DNA of 64,000 nucleotides from Rhea pennata (lineage: Eukaryota > Chordata > Aves > Rheiformes > Rheidae), in the NCBI RefSeq assembly GCF_028389875.1, contig NC_084687.1, forward strand, positions 4,686,157 to 4,750,156, written 5' to 3'. The notes under the pieces were generated by a model. It was not told the DNA's origin. It did no database searches and was given only the letters and a program-made list of their open reading frames with translations. The position numbers and the translations under genes are program-made. Shown one piece after another: positions 49,100 to 63,000 of the stretch (the stretch's first letter is position 1; every line of letters begins with the position of its first letter).

Positions 49100-52000
49100 C
49101 CTCTTTGCTGGGGGCAGTCAGTGCTCCTGACCTGTAACTCTTTGTTTTAGAGGGTGCCTACTGAGGAACAGAATTATGAATTTATTTTTTCTCAGCCTCA
49201 ATCAGCTGTTACAATCTTTCCATACAGAGTCTTCTATGGTACTCTATGATTTTTTTGCTTTTGCATTGCAGTGGTGCTCAGGTAGATTTCTGTTAGGCTT
49301 GTTGTAGCTTCAGCTTGCATTTACTCAAGTCTTTCATTGCTCCTCTGATGCCTGTGAAGGTGTACACACAGGTGTGTACTTGCAGTGCTGGCGGGGAGCC
49401 TCAGGTTGCACATGTGAAAGGCTGCAACCTTCTTCTCCCAAGATCAAGGAGAACTTCTAAGCAGAAAGCAGCCCAGCAGCTATTGGTGAAGAAGGTGGTT
49501 GTGGGGAAACTGGAGCTTTAAAAACACTTTTTCTCTTTCCTTTTCTCTCTTCTTCCATGCAGGTTAAGTTAATATGACTTCCCTTGTGGCAGAGAGGGCT
49601 CTCTAAAACTTACCCTGAGAGGAAGTATAGGAATTGCTATATTCTACCTTGTCAGAATTTTTTTTCTCTTTAACTATGGGTAGATTTCTAGCTTTAAATC
49701 TTTTCTTTTTCATCTGTTTTCAAAACAGGTAGTATGAATAAGAGGAGCAAATCAGAACTGTAGAAAGTCAGTGGGAGCTGGTCTACTGAATGTTTCTGCT
49801 GAAGAGAAAGGTAATGATAGGAGCGAAGACATAAGGCTCCTCTTTCAGCCAGCTTGCCACACTTTTCTCTAGTCACTTGGAGAATCTTTTAATTCTGTGC
49901 TTAAATTCTCTATAATGCTCTGAGAAAAAGCAATGAATGGGGGAAATCATGATGCCAATTTTTTAGTGTGAAGCACTTTGGGGGTGTTAAATATGATCTG
50001 CCATTATGCTAAAATATGATGAACTTTAAAACCTATGCTCTGTACTTGGCTGGGGAGGGGTTTCTGATATGGTATATGCTCTGGGAGTTCTGTATTGAAC
50101 CTCATTATGCTATGAGCTAGAGGGGTTGAATCTCCTGAGAAATCAACATGCTGTATCATTTGACATAGGGTACAGCCTTCACTGATGCCAGCAACATTAG
50201 TGTTCAGCTCTATCTCAATCTTGTTCCCTAGCCTCTTGAGAAACTATCACTGCCAAGAGATCACCTGATTGCATGAATTACAGGAAGGAAGAAGTAGAGT
50301 TAAGGAAGAACTTTCTCTGCACATGTAGATTCTAAATTTGCAGTTAAATTTTCTCTAAAAGCATTGAAGGAGACAAAATAAAAGCACAACTGTAACAGAA
50401 TGTAGTTTTAACTAAGGAGAACATCTTCCTCCTGGTTTGGAAGAATCTGTTAAAGTCAATAGCTGGGTGTAGAGTTGGCCCATGTAGAGTTGCCATGGAT
50501 TTTTCCCAGAGCCTCATATCCTACTTCCTGTCAAAAATAGAAATAAATACTTTGAGGATGGCGTGCTATAGGCAATTAAAAGATCCAACAGTAGGTGTCA
50601 ATATTGCTTGCTCTTCCCTGCTTTTTCAGCAGTCTTCTGGTAACATTTAGAAGAGAAATGTGCGTGTGGGCCAGAGAGCTTAGTTGCTTCTACTTTTTGT
50701 TTAATGACAGAGATGTGAGATCACCAGGACATTTTGTACACTTCCTAATAGAAATGGAGTGTTTCATTCTTGCTAAAGAAAAATACAAGAATAGAAGCAA
50801 ATCATTGCTTTAGAGCTGTCTAACCTGCAAAAAACATGACTTTTTTAAAGTGAAAGAGGAGCTATTAAACACAGCTGCTTAGCTGTCCAAAAACTAGCCA
50901 AATCATTAGATGTGACAGAATGCCCTCATAGACATAAGGCATCTTGTTGATAAAGAATCCACATTCACCTTCTGTCTCCTATACGCTTCCCTACCAACAG
51001 AGTAAGTTTTTTTTTTTTTTTTTTTTTTTTGGGGGGGAAAGAGGGCTTGAGTAGTCAGATTACAGAGGGAAACTCTAATTTCACAGGCTGCATGTTATGC
51101 TTGTGCAGCCTTTACAATAAGGCTAGTTTTATTCAAGCACTGTGTTAGTTACTTTAATGATAAATATTACATCCTGACAGCAGTTCAGCAGGTTCTCCTA
51201 ACTACCTGGTTTTGCGAAAAGCTCTATATGATAAAATGCTTATCAAATATAAAGATCAGAGCACTCTTATCTACTCCTTCCTGGCAGACTACATCTGCCA
51301 GGCAGACTAGAGCCATCTCCTTCCTGGCACATAATAAGCAGCTTCAGACTCCTACCCAATGCTTACTGTTTTTGGAGCTCAGCTTATGCTTCCAGGCCTG
51401 TAAAAGACAATATACTTCCTGATGTTAGCTTTCATTTCTGCTGTTGCTGCAATTGCTCAGTCGGAAACATGACTTTACAGGTGTATGATCTTGGGTCTCC
51501 AGGTATCTTAGTGCATGTACTGGACTGGCAGGCTTTGAGCAGGGCCAAGGGATGAGAGTTGGAAGTACTGACTCCATTTCAACAACAGAGTGACCTCTTA
51601 ATCTCACTCCTAGTTCTCCGAACACTTTCCCCTCCTCTTTTCTGGAAATGGCTCTGGTGCAATATGTCCTGCTTCAGTATATTTTGTTTTTTCCATGTGC
51701 TTTCTGCAGATCCTTGCTCTCAATAACCCTGAATTTTGGGAGAAGAGATGAGGAAGAATAGTGTTGTGGGTATTGGTGCAAACACATTGTGAATGTGCTT
51801 CTATATAATGACTTTACCTAAGTCTTTCCATAGCCTTCCTTTTTTGTTAATGTAGTACTCAATATTTGTTTTACAAAGTATTTGAATTAAGTAGCAGTGT
51901 ATCAGATATACGCCTGTGCTTCTCCTGTATCATAACACATTGACTTTTACCCAGACTTCTGCAAACCAGGCCCTTAGGTAGATGCCAGGTATCTCTTAGT

Positions 52001-55000
52001 GCAGACTTACAAACTGAATCCTCTAAGAGTAGGATAAAAAAGATTTGTCATTTATTTTCCTTAACTGGGAAAAACTAAGGCACAAAGAACAAGAGACCAT
52101 CCTGAGGTTAGAGTTGAACTGAAGGAAGAAGGAATAGACTTGGCATACTGAAATGCAATCAGAGGTGCATGGAACATGTTTAAAGAGAGCTGTATAGGTC
52201 TCCTCCCAGGAGTTTAGCTGATATTGCTGGTTTGTAAATGGCTAACACCTTATAATAGCTGAGCTTGGTGGGTGATGACCTCCTTGAAAAAACTGCCCCC
52301 CTCTCTTCAGGAGCCAGACAGAATTAAGAAAATGTGGCCTCAATATCACTGGCCAAACGTGAAAATCCGGGCAATACATCCAAATTGGTATGTGTACACT
52401 TGCTTAAGTTACTGCCACTCTAATGGGATTCCTGCAAATGAAGTCATAAAAAAAGATCTCTCCTGTCCCCAAGTTCCATAACCCTCCAAGTTCCAAGGAA
52501 CCCTTGGATCCTTCACAGCACAGCACACAAGAGCTGACGGTGGCTGGTGTAATAGGATCTCTGTGTGATGAGGATAGGGATGGAATGCCTGTGGGTCTGG
52601 CATCTGCTCAGCTGCCTGACTGAGCTTCGAGGGGGATTTGAGAGCTGCCCTAGTCCAAATCTTGCTTTTTGTTCTTCTACAGAGATCCTGTTGGTCTAGC
52701 TGAAGGGTGCATGTTGCTGGTTGCTTGAGAACTGTGCAGTGCGAAGTGTATGTTGAAAGGCCAGCGATGCTACCTACAGTGTGATACGGTTTGTCCAGAA
52801 GCAGAGGATGTATGGGAGGTGTGCATCTGTTTGTGTTCAGATTTATGGCAGGAATTTTGGAGCTTTAAAGATCCTTGGATTCCCTCCTCCTAAAGATAAG
52901 CACAACGTGTAGGCCTTGGGTGTGGACTTTGTGCAGACAGGCATTCAAGGCACTTACATAGGACAGTCAGGAGAGAGTCCCAGTTCTTTGATACTTATGA
53001 TACCATTTCATTTGTATAAAGGTCTCTGCTTTGAAGCCTGGTTTTCCCAGTACTGACTCCTTGTTACAAGGGTTGATTTTTTTCTGCTTCATGCCATCTT
53101 CCTCTGGCATTTGGTTTCCCTTCTCTCTGCAGCTCACAGAGTAGAACTGAAGAACTGCTGATTTTCAGATACCGACCATTCCCTGCCTCCCAGGGGAAAT
53201 TCTTGCCTTCTGCCTGTACATTCCCAGAAATATCATCTCTGACTCACTCTGATTACGAAATGCTGGAGTTGTTTCCCCTGCTACTTATACAGAGTGTCAT
53301 CGCTTTTGCGCGGTCTGTTGCCAGGTATTTTAGTAGGATCTGGAAGAGTCCTTTTCATGGGGAATTTGATGCAGTATTGCAATGTCCCATTGCATATTCT
53401 TTCCTTACAGCACATCTTTCATCTTTCCTTCTTTTCTATTGGCACTAAGCTGCTATAATTAGGCACTGTAAACAAATCTCAAGCTTCTCTGATGTGAAAC
53501 ACTCAGACTTGGTTTCTGACCATCCTGTTCCTCAAATAAACCTTGACTCTGTACTGCAGGCATTTTACTAATGTTCTCTAGTGATCAGGACTGAGGCAGT
53601 GAGTTCACCAGCTCTCTGTGATGCTGGCTAACCAAAGGAACACAGTGCTCTCTACATCTAGGAATGAACTGCAGAGCTGGATTATCCCCCCCATCCTGGT
53701 ATCAAAATGTTAGTCCCAAGAATAACTTCCCGGTGTGTCAGCAAGGGAGAACGGGTCTTTGAAAGGAGGCATAAGTGCATATTCTACAGATTCACAAATT
53801 TCTCACTTGCACATAATGTCTGTGCCCAAATGCAGGTGTATGCAGGTGAGCAAAACATACTGTCCAAAGGTTATATATGCATGAACAAATATGCACATGA
53901 GTGTTATTTTAGCAAAGGAAATATCACATGAAGAATACCTTTTCAGGCGCTTTGGATTTTTATTTCCTTTCTCTATTTTTAAGCACCTTGTGTCACATGC
54001 AATTTTTTTCTGAAGTCTGTCTTTAAAACACTGGATTTATTAAAGCATATAATCTTCAAAAATCCACTTAAGATTGGTAATGCATATCGGAACTGTTTGC
54101 AATCTATTCATTAAAAAAAAAAATCATCACCAAGCATTCAGGTCTTGAACTTCTTGCAGTCAGGATTCAGAATGGCAGGTTCAATCAGGATTGCATGACC
54201 TGTTTTCCCCTTACATCTCAGCCCAACAATCCCTATTATCTTCAAGGAATGAACCAGATGCCCTAGATTGGGAGCTGTGACTAGCTGGGAGTATTGAGTG
54301 CTAATCCATCACTGAATGCTTTAGCCATCACCAAGCAGGTTACTGAAGTATGGCCATCAACTAGTATTTGTGTTGCTGTTCTGAGCTCTAGTCCTCATAA
54401 GTAAATTATAGCAGGGCTCCAGGAAGTTCTTTTGGGGCTCATCCTTTCTGCTCTGAATCCTTCAGAGGAAACTCTGCCCCCCAACAACATCCCAGCTTAT
54501 CTAATTACTTATTAAACTCTTTTTTCTGGTTAGCTGACATCTGCCCATTTCCAATTAATCTTTGTTCACAAGCTCAATAACCTGAGCCATCTGTATAGGA
54601 AAGAGAGATAAGCTTTCTATTAAACATTTACAAGGCACAACAAGAGCGTATTGAAGCAGCAGTTGCTGAGACAACCCGGCGGGCGTCTGCATGCAGGAGA
54701 GTCACTGACCCTGTGCTTCTAACTGTCCCGTTGTAACTGAATAAGAATAACTTAACCCTGGTTTGTCTAGGGATGTGCACACTATCACAGCACCAGCAAA
54801 AGGGTAGTTGTCCCTTTTGCTTACATCCATGAGCTTTGGTGCTATGTGAGCATGATAAGGGCTTTTAAAATAATAGCATTTTGAGCCCTAGAAATTCTAG
54901 CAACCAAATAAATAGTCTTTAGATACAACCCATCAAACTGCATAGGCAGTGGCTCTAAATCCTCTTTAACCTCAAACACTTAAAATAACTCAAAAGTCAG

Positions 55001-56735
55001 TCTGACCCCCCTGTCCAGCCTTCCTGAACGGGGCAAAACACGTCCGTAATTCTAGGCAGAGACACTATCTTTGTCCCTGCCATTCATCATATATTGTCCT
55101 TATTTTGAAAGGTTTTTTTTTGTTTGTTTTGTTTTTTTTTTTTCCCAAAATATGGACAGGAAGGGGCTTTACAGAGCACCTTCTTTTCCCAGCTGAAGGT
55201 TTCCAAGCCTGGGGGACTCTTTAGCTGGTGTAGCCCCTTCCTTGAAGGAGCTGGCAGTTAATGCCCAGGGGCTGGCCTGGGCCGGGGCTGTGATGGGGGC
55301 GCCAGGAGCTGGGGCTGCACCCGCCTGTGTGGGGATCTGTGCTCGGCCTGGCCGTAAAATAGTTTGGCTTTGGCTTAGGGGAAGCAGAGACGCTGATGTG
55401 CTAAACCCACAGACCTGTGCCGACACTGCTGGGAGGGCACCAGGCTCTGTGAGCTGATGGCTGCAGGGAGCTCCTGTCCCCAGAGCAGTCAAAAGGGAGA
55501 GATCATAAACTGCCTTAATAATTTTTTACTTTTTACTTATGGTATTGACTGTCAGCCCGATTATCTCAACTGCTCTAAACTTTGCTAATTCCCTTAGTCT
55601 TTCCTAGCCTGTTGCAAGGGAACATGGCTTGTCTGCTAGCTGTACTGTCAAAACTACCCACACGATAACTGGCTGATGCTCTGCTATTTTATCCGTGGTG
55701 CAAAGACCCAGTGATCTGGTGCAGCTTATAGAGCTGCTGGGTCCCTGTGTGTCGATGGGCTGTGGGAGAGCCAGTGTGTCCTGGGGATGGGAGATTGGGC
55801 CAGTTGCCTCCAGCCAAGCAGGTTCTAGACTTCTGCTCAGTGTGGGAGTTGTGCTGCATCCAGGGAACTAAAACACCCCATGCAGCCTGCTGCCTGCCCT
55901 GTCATAGCTAAACACCGCTTGAATTTCACAAGCTTTAGTCTGCACTGGCCCATGTCACTTGGACTGTATTCAGCAAAAAAATCTGAATATTGCAGACACA
56001 AGAGAAAACCCAGGTAGGCTGAGGACTGTGGCTAACTTGAAAGCAGTAAAAGTGAAGTTCATCAAAGAAGCTACCCATTATTTATTCCACTCGGGGTCAT
56101 GCTTCAGGGAAGGAAGCACTAGGTTGCTAGTGTGTGAACGCATTTCGGCTCTGCGCTTGCAAGCTGGCGAACCCGTTCAGTGGGGCATGGGAGCGGGGAA
56201 GGTGGAGCAGGGAACAATTCTGGGGGTTAATTTTGTGCTGATGTGTCTGAGCGCAGGGACTCTCCCTGGGCTGCTAGGGTGCAGCGCGAGCCCTGAGAAG
56301 CTGCCAGGTTTGCGTGGGGGAGGAGGAGGAAGCGGAAGTAGGAGCATCTGTCTCAAGCTCTTGAAACAACAACTTGTTTCTCTTGGGTGATCAGGCACCG
56401 GGAGGGGCAGTGTGAAGGGGCTTCCCTTCAGTTTGCTGGTGCTTTCATTTACCTGCAGGGGAACGGACACACCTTTGCACCAGCTGTTGGTGGGCTTTAG
56501 CAACCTCCCCCACAGACGTAGATGTTGCCTGTGCTGCCCTTCCTTTCCTTCCTACCTCCCACAGGCTGAACGCGGTCACCCCTAGCCGGCAGCCAGGCAC
56601 CCTGAACAAGCGCCTCACCACGAACCCTTTGGTGTCACGCAGATCTCTAGCAAATCTTTAAAATCTGCCAGAGCCCTACGACCACGCCACGAACCCTGGC
56701 GCTGCAGGCAGTGATGCAGCAGGTTTGGGGGGCTG
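49100..56735. other. Intergenic, no gene recognised
   Basis: No exon could be supported. Contents are a T24G7 run at 51.007-51.037 kb, a weak reverse MIR-like patch near 52.05-52.13 kb, a T-rich stretch near 55.11-55.14 kb and a rising GC content from about 55.2 kb. Open frames near 55.24-55.46 kb and 56.0-56.4 kb follow the GC content and have no family signature. Confidence 0.55.
51007..51037. repeat. T24G7 homopolymer run
   Basis: Twenty-four T followed directly by seven G. Confidence 0.9.
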
Positions 56736-56739
56736 TTAC

Positions 56740-57010
56740 ATGCTTTCGTTCCTACGGGCAGAAGCACGCGGGCTTTCCTTCTTTGGAAGCGTGGTTCCGC
56801 TCCGCGTGCCCCCGCGCGCTGCCCCCCGTACGAAGGGCCTAGCCCTGCTCTGTGGCCGGCTCCCACGTCACATGTTTTTAAGAAGTGGCTGCCAGTTTCC
56901 TGCTGGGGAGCTGCTGGCGCTGACGTGTGCGGGCCGGCCACGTCAGACGCGGCCGGGAAGGGAAATGCAATCCTTTTTTGGCTGTAGACTACAGCCAAGT
57001 CTATTGGTCT
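56740..57010. promoter_or_regulatory. GC/CpG-rich block with three TGACGTG motifs
   Basis: A local CpG-rich block carries CCACGTCA (56863-56870), TGACGTGT (56921-56928) and CCACGTCA (56938-56945). TGACGTGG is the UPR element bound by ATF6/XBP1-type and CREB3-type bZIP factors. The last two face each other across a GC-rich spacer. An ATTGG (reverse CCAAT) follows at about 57.003 kb. No coding exon was recognised nearby, so this is a promoter without a known gene, or an enhancer. Confidence 0.45.
56978..56998. repeat. Perfect 10+1+10 palindrome
   Basis: TTGGCTGTAG, a central A, then CTACAGCCAA, an exact reverse complement. Its outer ends TTGGC and GCCAA are NFI half sites, though the spacing (11) is wider than the usual 5. 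Confidence 0.9.
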
Positions 57011-60000
57011 GAGCAGAGAGGAGGGCTCAGATTCGGGAACAGCTGGGCTTTGTCTGTAATTTAGCACTAAGCTCTTAAACAATACTCTGGATAAACATGC
57101 TCCAGGCCTGGCAGACCTCCCCCTTCTTCTCTGTTTGGCACACTATTTCCTCTTTTCTTTTAAAAAAGTTATTGCTGATAATTAATTAGAGTGGAACATT
57201 GTCCAGAGTTATTTTTAGATTTTCCTCTCTGATGGCACTCCCTGATTCCAACTTTTCTAATACAGTTGTATCACGGTGCTTTTTGAAATGGAAACAATCA
57301 TCCCCCTTCCATAAAACTTAACAGTTTCTTGACCTGAGGCAATACCTGAGCCCGGGCACTTTGAGGGATTCAGAAAGCCTGGGAATTGTGGAGAAAGGGA
57401 ACTAAAGTAGCAGAGCTCAACACTCTGCACATTCAACTTCATTTTGGTGGCTTTCCAACACCTAAAAAGGGAGGAACAAAATAACCCTGGATCGAAGCGT
57501 GCTTAAAGTGGCACATTCCTCAGAGTACATTGTATATATGTGCGCATCCTGGAAACTTGAGCAATTTACTGTAAATCTTTAAGGCTTACATAAGTCCTTA
57601 ACTTGTCTGACTGCACCCCAGCTTCTGGGAGAACCTCGAGTTAGACCCCAAATCCATAGCAAGGCCATGGATTTTCCCATACACCCATCCTACCTGCCTA
57701 GCCAGGCTTTGCTTTCCTGGTCTTCCCTGCTGTTTTGCCATGGCTGTACGCTGCAAATGTCCTCCTTTCATGTGGGTGTTTGTGAGATAAGACAGCTCAG
57801 TGCTGTGCCAAAAATAAGTAAATAAATAAATAAAGCCAGGCTACCAAGGTTACAGAGCTGAGAGGAGCAGATAGTTAATCTGAGAGCAGCTTTCTACCCT
57901 TGCATAAACAGCTCCAAATGAAGGACAATTACAGCACTGCCACGGTGGAACACACTGCTGAGCTGGAAAGTCCCTCTGCCCCCAGCCCAGCCTGACCCTG
58001 GCGCCCACCAGCAGTTCTGGCTGGATTCATGTGTGTGTTGCCATCAGTGAGGGTCACACCCAGGGCTCTCATCTTATCAGGGCAGCAATGGAAACCTGTT
58101 TGGCAGGGTTATGGAGCAAGACACCAAGTGGGGCCATCAGAAGTAGTTCTGTTTTCTTGTGTTGGTCAAGACTTGGTCAGAAGCTTTTTTATCCCACATG
58201 TGATGCCTTTCTTTGCATACTTAAAGCTGCACAAAGTGTAATTAGGCAGCCCTATATAATTAAGACCATTATGTAAGGTAAGCACACCGCAGAGCAATTT
58301 TAGCCAATTTTTAGCATACCCAAGGGCAGTTAAAAGGCCCAAGGTATCCTTTCAACTGATTTACCTGCTCAAATGTCTCTACAGTACTCATCTTAGGTGT
58401 GTCTTAGGTGACATCTTTGAAGCGGGCATTATTGTCCTGTTCCTGCTGAGAAGCAGCTGGCTGAAGAAGAATTATTCTTTTTTTTCCATTCCTTCTCTTG
58501 AAAAAAAAAGGTTTCATATCTTGTTTCTATTCTAAAGTGGTCTGAAACTGAGATTCTGGATGTGAGAGACCCATATTCTGCAAATACTACAAGGCTCTTG
58601 TCTTAGAGCCTGCTCCTCTGAGAAGAAAGGCAGCTCTCTGCTCTCTTCTAGTCTTTTATCACATTCCCTAAAGCCAGTTTATCCCTTCCTTGCCTGAAGA
58701 TTGACCTCTTCTCTAGCAGCAAAATGCCTGAAGCAAACCAGATCCTAATCTGCCACGCAGCTCTCAATCTGGAGTCACTCTATCCTTGTCCAGGGAAATA
58801 TGAGCCAGTATCTGGCTGTGGTAACTGAACGCCAACACGAATCCCAATACAGCCCAGCAGAGAAGGCACAGAGGCACCTGAGCGTTAGGGAGGGATAGTA
58901 GTGAGATACAGAGGCTCTAAGAAGTGCTGGGATGGAAAGAACATAGCTTTCTCCTTCTTTGCACGACTTTATTTCCAGCCAAAAAGCAGTGAGTCAAAGG
59001 TGCCTAAGAGGCTGTGTGCTCTGGCACGGCTCATCACCTGCGGCAATGTCTAGAGGCCGTGAGCCAGCTGGAGGGCACTGGTAGCTCCTGAGGAGATTAG
59101 GTGGGACCGCTGAACTGCTCACCCGCATTTGCTGGAAAGAGCCATTCCTGGTGTGTATTTAGACTGCTATTGCCCATGCTTTGAGGAAGGGGTGTCAGGA
59201 GCAGGAAGGACCTTAGTCTTAGAGTCAACAGAGTTGCCTGTGGAGTACCTGTTTGCTGTTTGGCTGCACCAGATCTTCCTCTAACTTGCCAGCAGCACGT
59301 ACATGTATCTCTGGGATGTTTTGTAACACACATGTTCCAATCTGTCCACAGCTCAGACCTCTGCTTTCTGAAAATTAAGCTGCCAGGGCTGTGTGGACTG
59401 GTTCAAGGATACAGCAGGGTCTGAGGAGAGGCTGAATATCAACACATGATGCTACAGTGTCTTCCTTCTTCGGGCTCAGAGGCCTTGTGTTCTGTTATGC
59501 TGGTGTCAGTCGCAGGGAGCCTCAATAAAGCCAGTGATTTTAATGGTTTTAATAGCTTCGAAGGTGCCTAAAATCACAGTGAGATTTTTTTCTCCTCTTT
59601 CTATGCCTCCAAACACACACTGGTCTCCAAAATTGAAATCTTATTTTATTCTTTCCTGTTTTCTCTGCTTGTTTTAGCTGAATCCTGTGTTTAACACCTT
59701 TACATGGACACATTGAGATTTTTCATGTTTTTAGTTTTCTTCTTACCAATGACATGTAGATTTTCTTTTCTTGTAATTAAAAGCTCACCCTGCTTAAAAG
59801 CAAGAGGAAAAGAAAAGCTTCAAACACAAGGAAAATTATGGTGAGATCTCAAGCACTGGCAATCTTGAGCTGGAATTTCTAATGGTGGAGCAGAACAGAG
59901 TTTGAACCTGATGTGGCCTTGCTAGAAGAGCGAAAACAGCCATTTATGGCAGACAAATATGTACAATTGCCAAGCGAGAGCTCTCCTGGGCTCTGGAGCA

Positions 60001-63000
60001 GGCAGGGTGAACGGTGCATGGGTTATTATTTGTTGCTTTGTATGTTTAAGAGGGCCCTCAGTTGCCAGGCTTCTGCAAAAGCTGCTTAGCTCAGGAGTGC
60101 TCTTGAGAACCAGGGAGTGGAGAGCAGGAATTTCAGACCCTTTTAAGGTCTGTTTACTCTTTCAGCCTCCACGATTTCAAGGGCATGTATATTAGGCAAA
60201 TCTGAAATGGTGGGAGCTGCAGGCACAGGAGGGAGTGGAGATCCCCAGAGCCCTGTCAGCCAGGAGTCCTAGGTCACACAGAAATGCTTTCCTGCACGAG
60301 GCCATTTCCATATTGAATATCCATGATCTGGGCTGAGAATAGCCTCTCCGCAGGGACTGTAACAAAACAGTCCCAGGCTTTGTGCTTTCATATAGCTTGT
60401 TGCAACAGGGAAAGCAGAAAGCGACTTGTCTCTTATGTTCTGGCCAGTGCATTCTGCAAGGACCTTTGCAGCATTCACTCCGGGGCAAATGCTAGCAAAG
60501 GATGGGCTCTGAGCTATGTTACCAGCTTCTTCCGCTCCTTACAGATGCATCTTTCCTCCTCCTGAGTCTCTAGGTGCTTTTGTAATGGAAAATGGGCCTT
60601 CATGTGTGTGAGGAAACTGAGGCACACACTGAGAAAAAGTGACATGGTCCAAATACACAGCAGGCTGATGCCAGAGGCAGGATCAGCCCCATCATGCTTT
60701 CCTGGCCGCTTTTGAGGTGGTGTTTGGCAAGACTGAATACAAAGTCACTCCAACTGGTGTGCACCATCTTGCAGGCAAACTCTTAACCATGTCAGTGTCT
60801 GGGATACCTCTCCCTGGTCCTCGTCATGGGAACCTCAGCTGAGATGATGATACAGGGTGGGAAATGCACGTGATAGCAAAGAAACCTCAAGCAAAAGAAT
60901 AATTGCACAGGCTCTGGAGGCATTCACAAGGCTTTTCTAACCAGCTGGCAGCTGGGAAGCTGCCCAAACCCACAGTTTCTCCCATACCAAGGACACAGAA
61001 GAAAGTTACTGGAGGGATCCAGGGGGTTCTCAGTCTGTAATCAACTGGCAGAGTGAGGGGAAGGAAGGCATGAAGGTGTGATGAGCGGCAGAGGAGCTGC
61101 CCCATCACAGCAGTGCTGCTGGAGGCCAGAACTGACTTCCTAACCTGTAACTCTTGTTTTACACTGATGTAATACCTCTAGTGCAGAGATCTGGATTTCC
61201 CAAATGCTGGTGATCTAAGACACTATTTTGGGTGTGTCTTCAACCATAAATCAGGCACTGTGGCCATTACAGATCTTTAGTGTTTCTTTTGTACAGCTTT
61301 TCTGGTGACACCTCATGTGGAACAGTGTCCCTGTGCTGCATTTCCAGTTGTTGTTCTTGGCATGTCTTAGCCACCTCATTTGTTTTGTTGGTGCTTGTTA
61401 AATTCCAGAGGTGCTGAGAGATCCCAGATGGCTTCACTGACCTCCCTGTGGGAGACAGGAACATAGCTGTCTGGGGAGGAAGCAGGACCGTCCCTGCCAT
61501 TACTGGCGGGTGGAGTGAGACAGGGCTGGTGTACAACTGGGCTTGCAAAGGCACTAATTATAGTGTGAGCTGGTGACAAGCATGTGATGGACAATCACAC
61601 CAGCAGGCTCTGGGGAACACTGGTCAGCACAGGAAGGACTGAAGCAGTCTGGGCCAGGGTGCTGGTCTTTCAGGAGGGTCTGCTCTATGGTAGCTCTAGC
61701 AGAATCCTTGAGGCCAGGTCTTTGACTATCACATCCGTAGTGTACCTGAGGCATCTCCCAGAGACCCACTACCAGGACACTGAAGTTATGTTTAACTTAA
61801 GTAGGCTTAAATGTGCCTGTTTCATTCCAAACCTAAGTTCTGTGTGAAGCTCCTGGGTTTCGGTAAAGTGAGACCAGAGTCCTGAGCTGAAATTGGGCAA
61901 CAGGGAAGGCCTTGGAGAGGCCCCAAGATTTGACTTGAAACAGCTCAGGAATCCAGCTCCTACTCCCATCCTCACATGTACACAGATGAAAAAAATCATG
62001 ACTCTGATTTTTTCTGTATATGATGGAAAAAATCCCTCCAGCGACTATGCTAAAGCCTTGATTGTTGCTGAAGTGTAGAATTATGAAGAGAAAGCTTTTG
62101 TGCTGCTTTTGTCAGTAATGAATGTGGATCCTACCTAGAATTTGGATTCAAACCTTGATGAACTCTGTATGCAATCCAAAGCCATGTCTAAACAGAGGTT
62201 TCTAGAAAATGACCTTTACTTTTATAACTAAACAACCCCCTCTGTCCCTAGTTGCAAACCCCCTGGCAGTGCAAGGGTAAGTTCCAACTCCAAAGCTGGA
62301 TATCTGTTCAACTCTGGTCTCTGTGGTGTTCTCCTTCTGAGCCACTACGGGGAAGATACTGAGTGCGTCTTTGCTCCAGGGCTCAGCTGCCCTTTGGTGT
62401 TAGCTATAAAGGAGATAGTTTTGGTTAGGGAGAGCTGGGAGCAAGTAGAGTGTGCTGGTCACATGCAAAATCGTGGATAGCAAGGAGGTTTGGAAAGCAC
62501 TGGAGGGTGGATGCATGTGGTACACCATGCGCTGGTCTCCCCATGTCCAGGTGTGGCACACCACTAAAAAACAACTAGCTGGCTGTGCCAGGGAGGGCAA
62601 GAAATCCTTGGGAACAGCCTAGAGCAGTCCTTTGGAGTCCACCTGCTCCTCAGGAGGTATTTGTCCAGGCCAGGATCAGCCTGCCTCTTGGGAAAGGGCA
62701 CCACCCAGATCTAAGCTGTTGTAGGGTGTTGCCCTGCTTTATCTGGGCCTTCTTTGTGTACTAATTGATGTTTGCAGGGTTTGGGAGGTTTGCTGGGCTC
62801 TGGGAAACACTAGCTTCTTTCATATTTGTGGGTGTAGCCTGAGAAGAACCCCAAAGATCTTCTCCCAGTGTCCTTCTCTCGCACGTGGGATCCTGGACCA
62901 TCAACCGCACAGCACCTCTCACCAGTTTTAAGAGAAAAGTCCCCCCATGGCTTTGCAATCTGGGCATACAGAGGCCATGGGGAGAAGGATGGATTCGGCA

